In this document: positions 35,935 through 50,300 of the stretch, in pieces
How the letters are laid out: every line of letters begins with the position of its first letter
Numbering within the stretch: position 1 is the first letter of the stretch
Origin: Coriaria nepalensis
Lineage: Eukaryota > Streptophyta > Magnoliopsida > Cucurbitales > Coriariaceae
Length of the DNA: 64,000 nucleotides
Direction of reading: 5' to 3'
Assembly (NCBI GenBank): GCA_027186245.1
Contig: CP114481.1
Location: 45,105,501-45,169,500, forward strand
Notes under the pieces: generated by a model
Seen by the model: only the letters and a program-made list of their open reading frames with translations
What the model was told of the DNA's origin: nothing
Databases searched by the model: none
Position numbers and translations under genes: made by a program

Positions 35935-36218
35935 TATCTTATTTCAAAGCAAGTCGAACGAATTCTATTTTTGCACTCCAAACACAAGTTTTGTGCATAA
36001 CTTGCAAATGATCAATGCAAGGAAAGTGTGCATTCGTTTAACCTTAAAATCATTTCAATGAGTCATTTCAAGTCAATATCTTATTTCGAAGCAAGTCGAA
36101 CGAATTCTATTTTCGCACTTCAAACACAAGTTTTGTGCATAACTTGGAAATGATCAATGCCACGAATGTGTGCATTAGTTTAACCTTAAAATCATTTCAA
36201 TGAGTCATTTCAAGTCAA

Positions 36219-39200
36219 TATCTTATTTCAAAGCAAGTCGAACGAATTCTATTTTTGCACTACAAACACAAGTTTTGTGCATAACTTGCAAATGATCAAT
36301 GCAATGAATGTGTGCATTCGTTTAACCTTAAAATCATTTCATTGAGTCATTTCAAGTCAATATCTTATTTCAAAGCAAGTCGAACCAATTCTATTTTTGC
36401 ACTCCAAACACAAGTTTTGTGCATAACTTGCAAATGATCAATGCAAGGAAAGTGTGCATTCGTTTAACGTTAAAATCATTTGAATGAGTCCTTTCAAGTA
36501 AATAACTTATTCCAAAGCAATTCGACCGAATTCTATTTTTGCACTAAAAACACAAGTTTTGTGCATAACTTGCAAATGATCAATGCAAGGAAAGTGCGCT
36601 TTCGTTTAACCTTAAAATCATTTGAATGAGTCATTTCAAGTCAATATCTTATTTCAAAGCAAGTCGAACGAATTCTATTTTTGCACTCCAAACACAAGTT
36701 TTGTGCATAACTTGCAAATGATCAATGCAAGGAAAGTGTGCATTCGTTTAACCGTAAAATCATTCCAGTCAGTCATTTTAAGTCAATATCTTATTTCAAA
36801 GCAAGTCGAACGAATTCTATTTTTGCACTACAAACACAAGTTTTGTGCATAACTTGCAAATGATCAATGCAATGAATGTGTGCATTCGTTTAACCTTAAA
36901 ATCATTTCAATGAGTCATTTCAAGTCAATATCTTATTTCAAAGCAAGTCGAACCAATTCTATTTCTGCACTCCAAACACAAGTTTTGTGCATAACTTGCG
37001 AATGATCAATGCAAGGAAAGTGTGCATTCGTTTAACCGTAAAATCATTTGAATGAGTCATTTCAAGTAAATAACTTATTCCAAAGCAATTCGAACAAATT
37101 CTATTTTTGCACTACAAACACAAGTTTTGTGCATAACTTGCAAATGATCAATGCAATGAAAGTGTGCTTTCGTTTAACCTTAAAATCATTTGAATGAGTC
37201 ATTTCAAGTCAATATCTTATTTCAAAGCAAGTCGAACGAATTCTATTTTTGCACTCCAAACACAAGTTTTGTGCATAACTTGCAAATGATCAATGGAAGG
37301 AAAGTGTGCATTCGTTTAACCGTAAAATCATTTGAATGAGTCATTTCAAGTAAATAACTTATTCCAAAGCAATTCGAACGAATTCTATTTTTGCACTACA
37401 AACACAAGTTTTGTGCATAACTAGCAAATGATCAATGCAATGAAAGTGTGCATTCGTTTAACCTTAAAATCATTTGAATGAGTCATTTCAAGTAAATAAG
37501 TTATTCCGAAGCAATTCGACCGAATTCTATTTTTGCACTACAAACACAAGTTTGGTGCATAACTTGCAAATGATCAGTGCAATGAAAGTGTGCATTCTTT
37601 TAACCTTAAAATCATTTCAATGAGTCATTTCAAGTCAATATCTTATTTCGACGCAATTCGAACGAATTCTATTTTCGCACTTCAAACACAAGTCTTGTGC
37701 ATAACTTGGAAATGATCAATGCCAGGAATGTGTGCATTAGTTTAACCTTAAAATCATTTCAATGGGTCATTTCAAGTCATTATCTTATTTCAAAGCAAGT
37801 CGAACGAATTCTATTTTTGCACTACAAACACAAGTTTTGTGTATAACTTGCAAATGATCAATGCAATGAATGTGTGCATTCGTTTAACCTTAAAATCATT
37901 TCATTGAGTCATTTCAAGTCAATATCTTCTTTCAAAGCAAGTCGAACCAATTCTATTTTTGCACTCCAAACACAAGTTTTGTGCATAACTTGCAAATGAT
38001 CAATGCAAGGAAAGTGTGCATTCGTTTAACGTTAAAATCATTTGAATGAGTCCTTTCAAGTAAATAACTTATTCCAAAGCAATTCGACCGAATTCTATTT
38101 TTGCACTAAAAACACAAGTTTTGTGCATAACTTGCAAATGATCAATGCAAGGAAAGTGTGCATTCGTCTTACTTTAAAATCATTTCAATGAGTCATTTCA
38201 AGTCAATATCTTATTTCGAAGCAAGTCGAACGAATTCTATTTTCGCACTTCAAACACAAGTCTTGTGCATAACTTGGAAATGATCAATGCCAGGAATGTG
38301 TGCATTAGTTTAACCTTAAAATCATTTCAATGAGTCATTTCAAGTCAATATCTTATTTCAAAGCAAGTCGAACGAATTCTATTTTTGCACTACAAACACA
38401 AGTTTTGTGCATAACTTGCAAATGATCAATGCAATGAATGTGTGCATTCGTTTAACCTTAAAATCATTTCATTGAGTCATTTCAAGTCAATATCTTATTT
38501 CAAAGCAAGTCGAACCAATTCTATTTTTGCACTCTAAACACAAGTTTTGTGCATAACTTGCAAATGATCAATGCAAGGAAAGTGTGCATTCGTTTAACGT
38601 TAAAATCATTTGAATGAGTCCTTTCAAGTAAATAACTTATTCCAAAGCAATTCGACCGAATTCTATTTTTGCACTAAAAACACAAGTTTTGTGCATAACT
38701 TGCAAATGATCAATGCAAGGAAAGTGTGCATTCGTTTAACCGTAAAATCATTCCAGTCAGTCATTTTAAGTCAATATCTTATTTCAAAGCAAGTCGAACG
38801 AATTCTATTTTCGCACTTCAAACACAAGTTTTGCGCATAACTTGGAAATGATCAATGCCAAGAATGTATGCATTAGTTTAACCTTAAAATCATTTGAATG
38901 AGTCATTTCAAGTCAATATCTTATTTCAAAGCAAGTCGAACGAATTCTATTTTTGCACTCCGAACACAAGTTTTGTGCATAACTTGCGAATGATCAATGC
39001 AAGGAAGGTGTGCATTTGTTTAACCGTAAAATCATTTGAATGAGTCATTTCAAGTAAATAACTTATTCCAAAGCAATTCAAACGAATTCTATTTTTGCAC
39101 TACAAACACAAGTTTTGTGCATAACTTGCAAATGATCAATGCAATGAAAGTGTGCTTTCGTTTAACCTTAAAATCATTTGAATGAGTCATTTCAAGTCAA

Positions 39201-40194
39201 TATCTTATTTCAAAGCAAGTCGAACGAATTCTATTTTTGCACTCCAAACACAAGTTTTGTGCATAACTTGCAAATGATCAATGCAAGGAAAGTGTGCATT
39301 CGTTTAACCGTAAAATCATTTGAATGAGTCATTTCAAGTAAATAACTTATTCCAAACCAATTCGAACGAATTCTATTTTTGCACTACAAACACAAGTTTT
39401 GTGCATAACTTGCAAATGATCAATGCCATGAAAGTGTGCATTCGTTTAACCTTAAAATCATTTGAATGAGTCATTTCAAGTAAATAACTTATTCCAAAGC
39501 AATTCGACCGAATTCTATTTTTGCACTACAAACACAAGTTTGGTGCATAACTTGCAAATGATCAGTGCAATGAAAGTGTGCATTCTTTTAACCTTAAAAT
39601 CATTTCAATGAGTCATTTCAAGTCAATATCTTATTTCGAAGCAAGTCGAACGAATTCTATTTTCGCACTTCAAACACAAGTCTTGTGCATAAGTTGGAAA
39701 TGATCAATGCCAGGAATGTGTGCATTAGTTTAACCTTAAAATCATTTCAATGAGTCATTTCAAGTCAATATCTTATTTCAAAGCAAGTCGAATGAATTCT
39801 ATTTTTGCACTACAAACACAAGTTTTGTGCACAACTTGCAAATGATCAATGCAATGAATGTGTGCATTCGTTTAACCTTAAAATCATTTCATTGAGTCAT
39901 TTCAAGTCAATATCTTATTTCAAAGCAAGTCGAACCAATTCTATTTTTGCGCTCCAAACACAAGTTTTGTGCATAACTTGCAAATGATCAATGCAAGGAA
40001 AGTGTGCATTCGTTTAACGTTAAAATCATTTGAATGAGTCCTTTCAAGTAAATAACTTATTCCAAAGCAATTCGACCGAATTCTATTTTTGCACTAAAAA
40101 CACAAGTTTTGTGCATAACTTGCAAATGATCAATGCAAGGAAAGTGTGCATTCGTCTTACTTTAAAATCATTTCAATGAGTCATTTCAAGTCAA
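36219..40194 (+). repeat. Recurrent 3-monomer block (four copies)
   Basis: Copies start at 36219, 37781, 38349 and 39769. Each holds an N/S hybrid with GCAATGAATGTG and TTTCATTGAG, a C monomer ending AACGTTAAAATC and GAGTCCTTTC, and an N monomer with CGACCGAATTC and TTGCACTAAAAACAC. The spacings are 11, 4 and 10 monomers. The sequence after the block differs between copies (CGTAAAATCATTCCAG or GTCTTACTTTAAAATC), so the block's right neighbour has been exchanged. Confidence 0.82.
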
Positions 40195-40231
40195 TATCTT
40201 ATTTCAAAGCAAGTCGAACGAATTCTATTTT
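36929..40231 (+). repeat. 14-mer higher-order repeat
   Basis: 36985-38243 repeats at 38973-40231 with an offset of 1988 bp (14 x 142). The markers are TTTGGTGCATAAC (37552/39540), CTTTTAACC, AAGTCTTGTGC and CACTAAAAACAC (38105/40093). CTTGCGAATG near 37000 and 38988 marks the start of the good match. Private single-copy changes include TTATTCCGAAGC near 37502 in the first copy only, and GCACAACTTGC near 39830 and AAGTTGGAAATG in the second. Confidence 0.83.
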
Positions 40232-42560
40232 GGCACTCCAAACACAAGTTTTATGCATAACTTGCAAATGATCAGTGCAATGAAAGTGTGCATTCGTTTA
40301 ACCTTAAAATCATTCCAGTCAGTCAGTTTAAGTCAATATCTTATTTCAAAGCAAGTCGAACGAATTCTATTTTTGCACTACAAACACAAGTTTTGTGCAT
40401 AACTTGCAAATGATCAATGCAATGAATGTATGCATTCGTTTAACCTTAAAATCATTTCAATGAGTCATTTCAAGTCAATATCTTATTTCAAAGCAAGGCG
40501 AACCAATTCTATTTTTGTACTCCAAACACAAGTTTTGTGCATAACTTGCAAATGATCAATGCAAGGAAAGTCTGCATTCATTTAACCTTAAAATCATTTG
40601 AATGAGTCATTTCAAGTAAATAACTTATTCCAAAGCAATTCGAACGAATTCTATTTTTGCACTACAAACACAAGTTTTGTGCATAACTTGCAAATGATCA
40701 ATGCAGTGAAAATGTGCATTCGTTTAACCTTAAAATCATTTGAATGAGTCATTTCAAGTAAATAACTTATTCCAAAGCAATTCGAACGAATTCTATTTTT
40801 TCACTACAAACACAAGTTTTGTGCATAACTTGCAAATGATCAGTGCAATGAAAATGTGCATTCATTTAACCTTAAAATCATTTGAATGAGTCATTTCAAG
40901 TAAATAACTTATTCCAAAGCAATTCGACCGAATTCTATTTTTGCACTACAAACACAAGTTTTGTGCATAACTTGCAAATGATCATTGCAATGAAAGTGTG
41001 CATTCGTTTAACCTTAAAATCCTTTGAATGAGTCATTTCAAGTCAATATCTTATTTCAAAGCAAGTCGAACCAATTCTATTTTTGCACTCCAAACACAAG
41101 TTTTGTGCATAACTTCCAAATGATCAATGCAAGGAAAGTGTGCATTCGTTTAACCTTCAAATCATTTGAATGAGTCATTTCAAGTAAATAACTTATTCCA
41201 AAGCAATTCGAACGAATTCTATTTTTGCACTACAAACACAAGTTTTGTGCATAACTTGCAAATGATCAATGCAAGGAAAGTGTGCATTCGTCTAACTTTA
41301 AAATCATTTCAATGAGTCATTTCAAGTCAATATCTTATTTCAAAGCAATTCGAACGAATTCTATTTTTGCACTACAAACACAAGTTTTGTGCATAACTTG
41401 CAAATGATCAATGCGAGGAAAGTGTGCATTCGTCTAAATTTAAAATCATTTCAATAAGTCATTTCAAGTCAATATCTTAATTCAAAGCAAGTCGAACGAA
41501 ATCTATTTTTGCACTCCAAACACAAGTTTTGTGCATAACTTGCAAATGATCAGTGCAAGGAAAGGGTGCATTTGTTTAACCTTAAAATCATTCCAATCAG
41601 TCATTTTAAGTCAATAACTTATTCCAAAGCAATTCGAACGAATTCTATTTTCCCACTTCAAACACAAGTTTTGCGCATAAGTTGGAAATGATCAATGCCA
41701 AGAATGTGTGCATTAGTTTAACCTTAAAATCATTTCAATGAGTCATTTCAAGTCAATATCTTATTTCAAACCAAGTCGAACGAATTCTATTTTGGCACTC
41801 CAAACACAAGTTTTGTGCATAACTTGCAAATGATCAATGCGAGGAAAGTGTGCATTAGTTTAACCTTAAAATCATTTCAATGAGTCATTTCAAGTAAATA
41901 ACTTATTCCAAAGCAATTCGAACGAATTCCATTTTTGCACTACAAACACAAGTTTTGTGCATAACTTGCAAATGATCAATGCAATGAAAGTGTGCATTCG
42001 TTTAACCTTATAATCATTTCAATGAGTCATTTGAAGTCAATATCTTATTTCAAAGCAAGTCGAACCAATTCTATTTTTGCACTACAAACACAAGTTTTGT
42101 GCATAACTTGCAAATGATCAATGCAATGAAAGTGTGCATTCGTTTAACCTTAAAATCATTTCGATGAGTCATTTCAAGTCAATATCTTATTTCGAAGCAA
42201 GTCGAACGAATTTTATTTTCGCACTTCAAACACAAGTTTTGTGCCTAACTTGGAAATGATCAATGCCAGGAATGTGTGCATTAGTTTAACATTAAAATCA
42301 TTTCAATGAGTCATTTCAATTCAATATCTTATTTCAAAGCAAGTCGATCGAATTCTATTTTCGCACTCTAAACACAAGTTTTGTGCATAACTTGGAAATG
42401 ATCAATGCCAGGAATGTGTGCATTCGTTTAACCTTAAAATCATTTGAGTGAGTCATTTCAAGTAAATAACTTATTCCAAAGCAATTCGAACGAATTCTTT
42501 TTTTGCACTACAAACACAAGTTTTGTGCATAACTTGCAAATGATCAATGCAATGAAAGTG
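40232..42560 (+). repeat. Irregular monomers, 40.2-42.6 kb
   Basis: Mainly N and C copies, with P-like ends near 40313 and 41600, GTCTAACTTTAAAATC near 41291, and one E-T pair near 42190-42420. Single-copy oddities are AGTCAGTTTAAG near 40321, TTTTTTCACTAC near 40798, AACTTCCAAATG near 41111 and TTTTCCCACTTC near 41650. No tandem HOR was seen. Confidence 0.62.
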
Positions 42561-45500
42561 TGCATTCGTTTAACCTTATAATCATTTCAATGAGTCATTT
42601 CAAGTCAATATCTTATTTCGGAGCAAGTAGAACAAATTCTATTTTCGCACTTCAAACACAAGTTTTGCGCATAACTTGGAAATGATCAATGCCAAGAATG
42701 TGTGCATTAGTTTAACCTTAAAATCATTTCAATGAGTCATTTCAAGTCAATTTCTTATTTCAAACCAAGTCGAACGAATTCTATTTTGGCACTCCAAACA
42801 CAAGTTTTGTGCATAACTTGCACATGATCAGTGCAAGGAAAGTGTGCATTCGTTTAACCTTAAAATCATTTGAATGAGTCATTTCAAGTAAATAATTTAT
42901 TCCAAAGCAAGTCGAACGAATTCTTTTTTTGCACTACAAACACAAGTTTTGTGCATAACTTGCAAATGATCAATGCAATGAATGTGTGCATTCGTTTAAC
43001 CTTAAAATCATTTCAATGAGTCATTTCAAGTCAATATCTTATTTCAAAGCAAGTCGAACCAATTCTATTTTTGCACTCCAAACACAAGTTTTGCGCATAA
43101 CTTGCAAATGATCAATGCAAGGAAAGTGTGCATTCGTTTAACCTTAAAATCATTTGAATGAGTCATTTCAAGTAAATAACTTATTCCGAAGCAATTCGAC
43201 CGAATTCTATTTTTGCACTACAAACACAAGTTTTGTGCATAACTTGCAAATGATCAATGCAATGAAAGTGTGCATTCGTTTAACCTTATAATCATTTCAA
43301 TGAGTCATTTCACGTCAATATCTTATTTCGAAGCAAGTCGAACAAATTCTATTTTCGCACTTGAAACACAAGTTTTGCGCATAACTTGGAAATGATCAAT
43401 GCCAAGAATGTATGCCTTAGTTTAACCTTAAAATCGTTTCAATGAGTCATTTCAAGTCAATATCTTATTTCAAACCAAGTCGAACGAATTCTATTTTGGC
43501 ACTCCAAACACAAGTTTTGTGCATAACTTGTACATGATCAGTGCAAGGAAAGTGTGCATTCGTTTAACCTTAAAATCATTTGAATGAGTCATTTCAAGTA
43601 AATAACTTATTCCAAAGCAATTCGAACGAACTCTATTTTTGCACTACAAACACAAGTTTTGTGCATAACTTGCAAATGATCAATGCAATGAAAGTGTGCA
43701 TTCGTTTAACCTTAAAATCATTTGAATGAGTCATTTCAAGTCAATATCTTATTTCAAAGCAAGTCGAACCAATTCTATTTTTGCACTCCAAACACAAGTT
43801 TTGTGCATAACTTGCAAATGATCAATGCAAGGAAAGTGTGCATTCATTTAACCTTAAAATCATTTGAATGAGTCATTTCAAGTAAATAACTTATTCCAAA
43901 GCAATTCGAACGAATTCTATTTTTGCACTACAAACACAAGTTTTGCGCATAACTTGCAAATGATCAATGCAATGAAAGTGTGCATTCGTTTAACATTAAA
44001 ATCATTTGAATGAGTCATTTCAAGTAAATAACTTATTCGAAAGCAATTCGACCGAATTCTATTTTTGCACTACAAACACAAGTTTTGTGCATAACTTGCA
44101 AATGATCAATGCAATGAAAGTGTGCATTCGTTTAACCTTAAAATCCTTTGAATGAGTCATTTCAAGTCAATATCTTATTTCAAAGCAAGTCGAACCAATT
44201 CTATTTTTACACTCCAAACACAAGTTTTGTGCATAACTTGCAAATGATCAATGCAAGGAAAGTGTGCATTCGTTTAACCTTCAAATCATTTGAATGAGTC
44301 ATTTCAAATAAATAACTTATTCCAAAGCAATTCGAACGAATTCTATTTTTGCACTACAAACAAAAGTTTTGTGCATAACTTGCAAATGATCAATGCAAGG
44401 AAAGTGTGCATTCGTCTAACTTTAAAATCATTTCAATGAGTCATTTCAAGTCAATATCTTATTTCAAAGCAAGTCGAACGAATTCTATTTTGGCACTCCA
44501 AACACAAGTTTTGTGCATAACTTGCAAATGATCAGTGCAAGGAAAGTGTGCATTAGTTTAACCTTAAAATCATTCCAGTCAGTCATTTTAAGTCAATAAC
44601 TTATTTCAAAGCAAGTCGAACGAATTCTATTTTTGCACTACAAACACAAGTTTTGTGCATAACTTGCAAATGATCAATGCAAGGAAAGTGTGCATTCGTT
44701 TAACCTTAAAATCATTTGAATGAGTCATTTCAAGTAAATAATTTATTCCAAAGCAATTCGAACGAACTCTATTTTAGCACTACAAACACAAGTTTTGTGC
44801 ATAACTTGCAAATGATCAATGCAATGAAAGTGTGCATTCGTTTAACCTTAAAATCATTTGAATGAGTCATTTCAAGTCAATATCTTATTTCAAAGCAAGT
44901 CGAACCAATTCTATTTTTGCACTCCAAACACAAGTTTTGTGCATAACTTGCAAATGATCAATGCAACGAAAGTGTGCATTCATTTAACCTTAAAATCATT
45001 TGAATGAGTCATTTCAAGTAAATAACTTATTCCAAAGCAATTCGAACGAATTCTATTTTTGCACTACAAACACAAGTTTTGTGCATAACTTGCAAATGAT
45101 CAATGCAATGAAAGTGTGCATTCGTTTAACCTTAAAATCATTTCAATGAGTCATTTCAAGTAAATAACTTATTCGAAAGCAATTCGACCGAATTCTATTT
45201 TTGCACTACAAACACAAGTTTTGTGCATAACTTGCAAATGATCAATGCAATGAAAGTGTGCATTCGTTTAACCTTACAATCCTTTGAATGACTCATTTCA
45301 AGTCAATATCTTATTTCAAAGCAAGTCGAACCAATTCTATTTTTACACTCCAAACACAAGTTTTGTGCATAACTTGCAAATGATCAATGCGAGGAAAGTG
45401 TGCATTCGTTTAACCTTCAAATCATTTGAATGAGTCATTTCAAGTAAATAACTTAATCCAAAGCAATTCGACCGAATTCTATTTTTGCACTACAAACACA

Positions 45501-47330
45501 AGTTTTGTGCATAGCTTGCAAATGATCAATGCAATGAAAGTGTTCATTCGTTTAACCTTAAAATCATTTGAATGAGTCATTTCAAGGCAATATCTTATTT
45601 CAAAGCAAGTCGAACCTATTCTATTTTTGCACTCCAAACACAAGTTTTGTGCATAACTTGTACATGATCAGTGCAAGGAAAGTGTGCATTCGTTTAACCT
45701 TAAAATCATTTGAATGAGTAATTTCAAGTAAATAACTTATTCCAAAGCAATTCGAACGAACTCTATTTTTGCACTACAAACACAAGTTTTGTGCATAACT
45801 TGCAAATGATCAATGCAAGGAAAGTGTGCATTCGTTTAACCTTACAATCATTTCAATGAGTCATTTCAAGTCAATATCTTATTTCGGAGCAAGTAGAACG
45901 AATTCTATTTTCACACTTCAAACACAAGTTTTGCGCATAACTTGGAAATGATCAATGCCAAGAATGTGTGCATTAGTTTAACCTTAAAATCATTTCAATG
46001 AGTCATTTCAAGTCAATATCTTATTTCAAACCAAGTCGAACGAATTCTATTTTGGCACTCCAAACACAAGTTTTGTGCATAACTTGCACATGATCAGTGC
46101 AAGGAAAGTGTGCATTCGTTTAACCTTAAAATCATTTGAATGAGTCATTTCAAGTAAATAATTTATTCCAAAGCAAGTCGAACGAATTCTTTTTTTGCAC
46201 TATAAACACAAGTTTTGTGCATAACTTCCAAATGATCAATGCAATGAATGTGTGCATTCGTTTAACCTTAAAATCATTTCAATGAGTCATTTCAAGTCAA
46301 TATCTTATTTCAAAGCAAGTCGAACCAATTCTATTTTTGCACTCCAAACACAAGTTTTGTGCATAACTTGCAAATGATCAATGCAAGGAAAGTGTGCATT
46401 CATTTAACCTTAAAATCATTTGAATGAGTCATTTCAAGTAAATAACTTATTCCAAAGCAATTCGACCGAATTCTATTTTTGCACTACAAACACAAGTTTT
46501 GTGCATAACTTGCAAATGATCAATGCAATGAAAGTGTGCATTCGTTTAACCTTAAAATCCTTTGAATGAGTCATTTCAAGTCAATATCGTATTTCAAAGC
46601 AAGTCGAACCAATTCTATTTTTACACTCCAAACACAAGTTTTGTGCATAACTTGCAAATGATCAATGCAAGGAAAGTGTGCATTCGTTTAACCTTCAAAT
46701 CATTTGAATGAGTCATTTCAAATAAATAACTTATTCCAAAGCAATTCTAACGAATTCTATTTTTGCACTACAAACACAAGTTTTGTGCATAACTTGCAAA
46801 TGATCAATGCAAGGAAAGTGTGCATTCGTCTAACTTTAAAATCATTTCAATGAGTCATTTCAAGTCAATATCTTATTTCAAAGCAAGTCGAACGAATTCT
46901 ATTTTGGCACTCCAAACACAAGTTTTGTGCATAACTTGCAAATGATCAGTGCAAGGAAAGTGTGCATTAGTTTAACCTTAAAATCATTCCAGTCAGTCAT
47001 TTTAAGTCAATAACTTATTTCAAAGCAAGTCGAACGAATTCTATTTTTGCACTACAAACACAAGTTTTGTGCATAACTTGCAAATGATCAATGCAAGGAA
47101 AGTGTGCATTCGTTTAACCTTAAAATCATTTGAATGAGTCATTTCAAGTAAATAATTTATTCCAAAGCAATTCGAACGAACTCTATTTTTGCACTACAAA
47201 CACAAGTTTTGTGCATAACTTGCAAATGATCAATGCAATGAAAGTGTGCATTCGTTTAACCTTAAAATCATTTGAATGAGTCATTTCAAGTCAATATCTT
47301 ATTTCAAAGCAAGTCGAACCAATTCTATTT
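42560..47330 (+). repeat. Interleaved 23-mer and 17-mer repeats
   Basis: 42560-43285 repeats at 45826-46551 (3266 bp, 23 monomers), with CGGAGCAAGTAGAAC (42619/45885), TTTCAAACCAAGTCG and GAATTCTTTTTTTGC. Separately, 44030-44925 repeats at 46444-47339 (2414 bp, 17 monomers), with AAATCCTTTG, TTTTTACACTCC, CTTCAAATC, CAAATAAATAAC, GTCTAACTTTAAAATC and ATTCCAGTCAGTC. The two relationships meet near 46.45-46.55 kb, so that region is a junction of two donors. Confidence 0.78.
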
Positions 47331-50300
47331 TTGCACTACAAACACAAGTTTGGTGCATAACTTGCAAATGATCAATGCAATGAAAGTGTGCATTCGTTTA
47401 ACCTTAAAATCATTTGAATGAGTCATTTCAAGTCAATATCTTATTTCAAAGCAAGTCGAACCAATTCTATTTTTGCACTACAAACACAAGTTTTGTGCAT
47501 AACTTGCAAATGATCAATGCAAGGAAAGTGTGCATTCATTTAACCTTAAAATCATTTGAATGAGTCATTTCAAGTAAATAACTTATTCCAAAGCAATTCG
47601 AACGAATTCTATTTTTGCACTACAAACACAAGTTTTGCGCATAACTTGCAAATGATCAACGCAATGAAAGTGTGCATTCGTTTAACCTTATAATCATTTG
47701 AATGAGTCATTTCAAGTAAATAACTTATTCCAAAGCAATTCGACCGAATTCTATTTTTGCACTACAAACACAAGTTTTGTGCATAACTTGCAAATGACCA
47801 ATGCAATGAAAGTGTGCATTCGTTTAACCTTATAATCATTTCAATGAGTCATTTCAAGTCAATATCTTATTTCAAAGCAAGTCGAACCAATTCTATTTTT
47901 ACACTCCAAACACAAGTTTTGTGCATAACTTGCAAATGATCAATGCAAGGAAAGTGTGCATTCATTTAACCTTAAAATCATTTGAATGAGTCATTTCAAG
48001 TAAATAACTTATTCCAAAGCAATTCGAACGAATTCTATTTTTGCACTACAAACACAAGTTTTGCGCATAACTTGCAAATGATCAACGCAATGAAAGTGTG
48101 CATTCGTTTAACCTTAAAATCATTTGAATGAGTCATTTCAAGTAAATAACTTATTCCAAAGCAATTCGAACGAATTCTATTTTTGCACTACAAACACAAG
48201 TTTTGTGCATAACTTGCAAATGATCAATGCAATGAAAGTGTGCATTCGTTTAACCTTAAAATCATTTGAATGAGTCATTTCAAGTAAATAACTTATTCCA
48301 AAGCAATTCGAGCGAATTCTATTTTTGCACTACAAACACAAGTTTTGTGCATAACTTGCAAATGATCAATGCAATGAAAGTGTGCATTCGTTTAACCTTA
48401 AAATCATTTGAATGAGTCATTTCAAGTAAATAACTTATTCCAAAGCAATTTGAACGAATTCTATTTTTGCACTACAAACACAAGTTTTGTGCATAACTTG
48501 CAAATGATCAATGCAATGACTGTGTGCATTCGTTTAACCTTAAAATCATTTGAATGAGTCATTTCAAGTAAATAACTTATTCCAAAGCAATTCGACCGAA
48601 TTCTATTTTTGCACTACAAACACAAGTTTTGTGCATAGCTTGCAAATAATCAGTGCAATGAAAGTGTGCATTCGTTTAACCTTCAAATCATTTGACTGAG
48701 TCATTTCAAGTAAATAACTTATTCCAAATCAATTCGAACGAATTCTATTTTTGCACTACAAACACAAGTTTTGTGCATAACTTGCAAATGATCAATGCAA
48801 TGAAAGTGTGCATTCGTTTAACCTTAAAATCATTTGAATGAGTCATTTCAAGTAAATAACTTATTCCAAAGCAATTCGACCGAATTCTATTTTTGCACTA
48901 CAAACACAAGTTTTGTGCATAGCTTGCAAATGATCAATGCAATGAAAGTGTGCATTCGTTTAACCTTAAAATCATTTGAATGAGTCATTTCAAGTCAATA
49001 TCTTATTTCAAAGCAAGTCGAACCACTTCTATTTTTGCACTCCAAACACAAGTTTTGTGCATAACTTGGAAATGATCAATGCAAGGAAAGTGTGCATTCC
49101 TTTAACCATAAAATCATTTGAATGAGTCATTTCAAGTAAATAACTTATTCCAAAGCAATTCGAACGAATTCTATTTTTGTACTACAAACACAAGTTTTGC
49201 GCATAACTTGCAAATGATCAATGCAACGAAAGTGTGCATTCGTTTAACATTAAAATCATTTGAATGTGTCATTTCAAGTAAATAACTTATTCGAAAGCAA
49301 TTCGACCGAATTCTATTTTTGCACTACAAACACAAGTTTTGTGCCTAACTTGCAAATGACCAATGCAATGAAAGTGTGCATTCGTTTAACCTTATAATCA
49401 TTTGAATGAGTCATTTCAAGTAAATAACTTATTCCAAAGCAATTCGACAGAATTCTATTTTTGCACTACAAACACAAGTTTTGTGCATAGCTTGCAAATG
49501 ATCAATGCAATGAAAGTGTGCATTCGTTTAACCTTAAAATCATTTGAATGAGTCATTTCAAGGCAATATCTTATTTCAAAGCAAGTCGAACCAATTCTAT
49601 TTTTGCACTCCAAACACAAGTTTTGTGCATAACTTGCAAATGATCAATGCAAGGAAAGTGTGCATTCGTCTAACTTTAAAATCATTTCAATGAGTCATTT
49701 CAAGTCAATATCTTATTTCAAAGCAAGTCGAACCAATTCTATTTTTGCACACCAAACACAAGTTTTGTGCATAACCTGCAAATGATCAGTGCAAGGAAAG
49801 TGTGCATTAGTTTAACCTTAAAATCATTCCAGTCAGTCATTTTAAGTCAATAACTTATTTCAAAGCAAGTCGAACGAATTCCATTTTTGCACTACAAACA
49901 CATGTTTTGGGCATAACTTGCAAATGATCAATGCAAGGAAAGTGTGCATTCGTTTAACCTTATAATCATTTCAATGACTCATTTCAAGCCAATATCTTAT
50001 TTCAAAGCAAGTCGAACCAATTCTATTTTTGCACTCCAAACACAAGTTTTGTGCATAACTTGCAAATGATCAATGCAAAGAAAGTGTGCAGTCGTTTAAC
50101 CTTAAAATCATTTCAATAAGTCATTTCAAGAAAATAACTTATTCCAAAGCAATTCGACCGAATTCTATTTTTGCACTACAAACACAAGTTTTGTGCATAA
50201 CTTGCAAATGATCAATGCAATGAAAGTGTGCATTCGTTTAACCTTATAATCATTTCAATGAGTCATTTCACGTCAATATCTTATTTCGAAGCAAGTCGAA

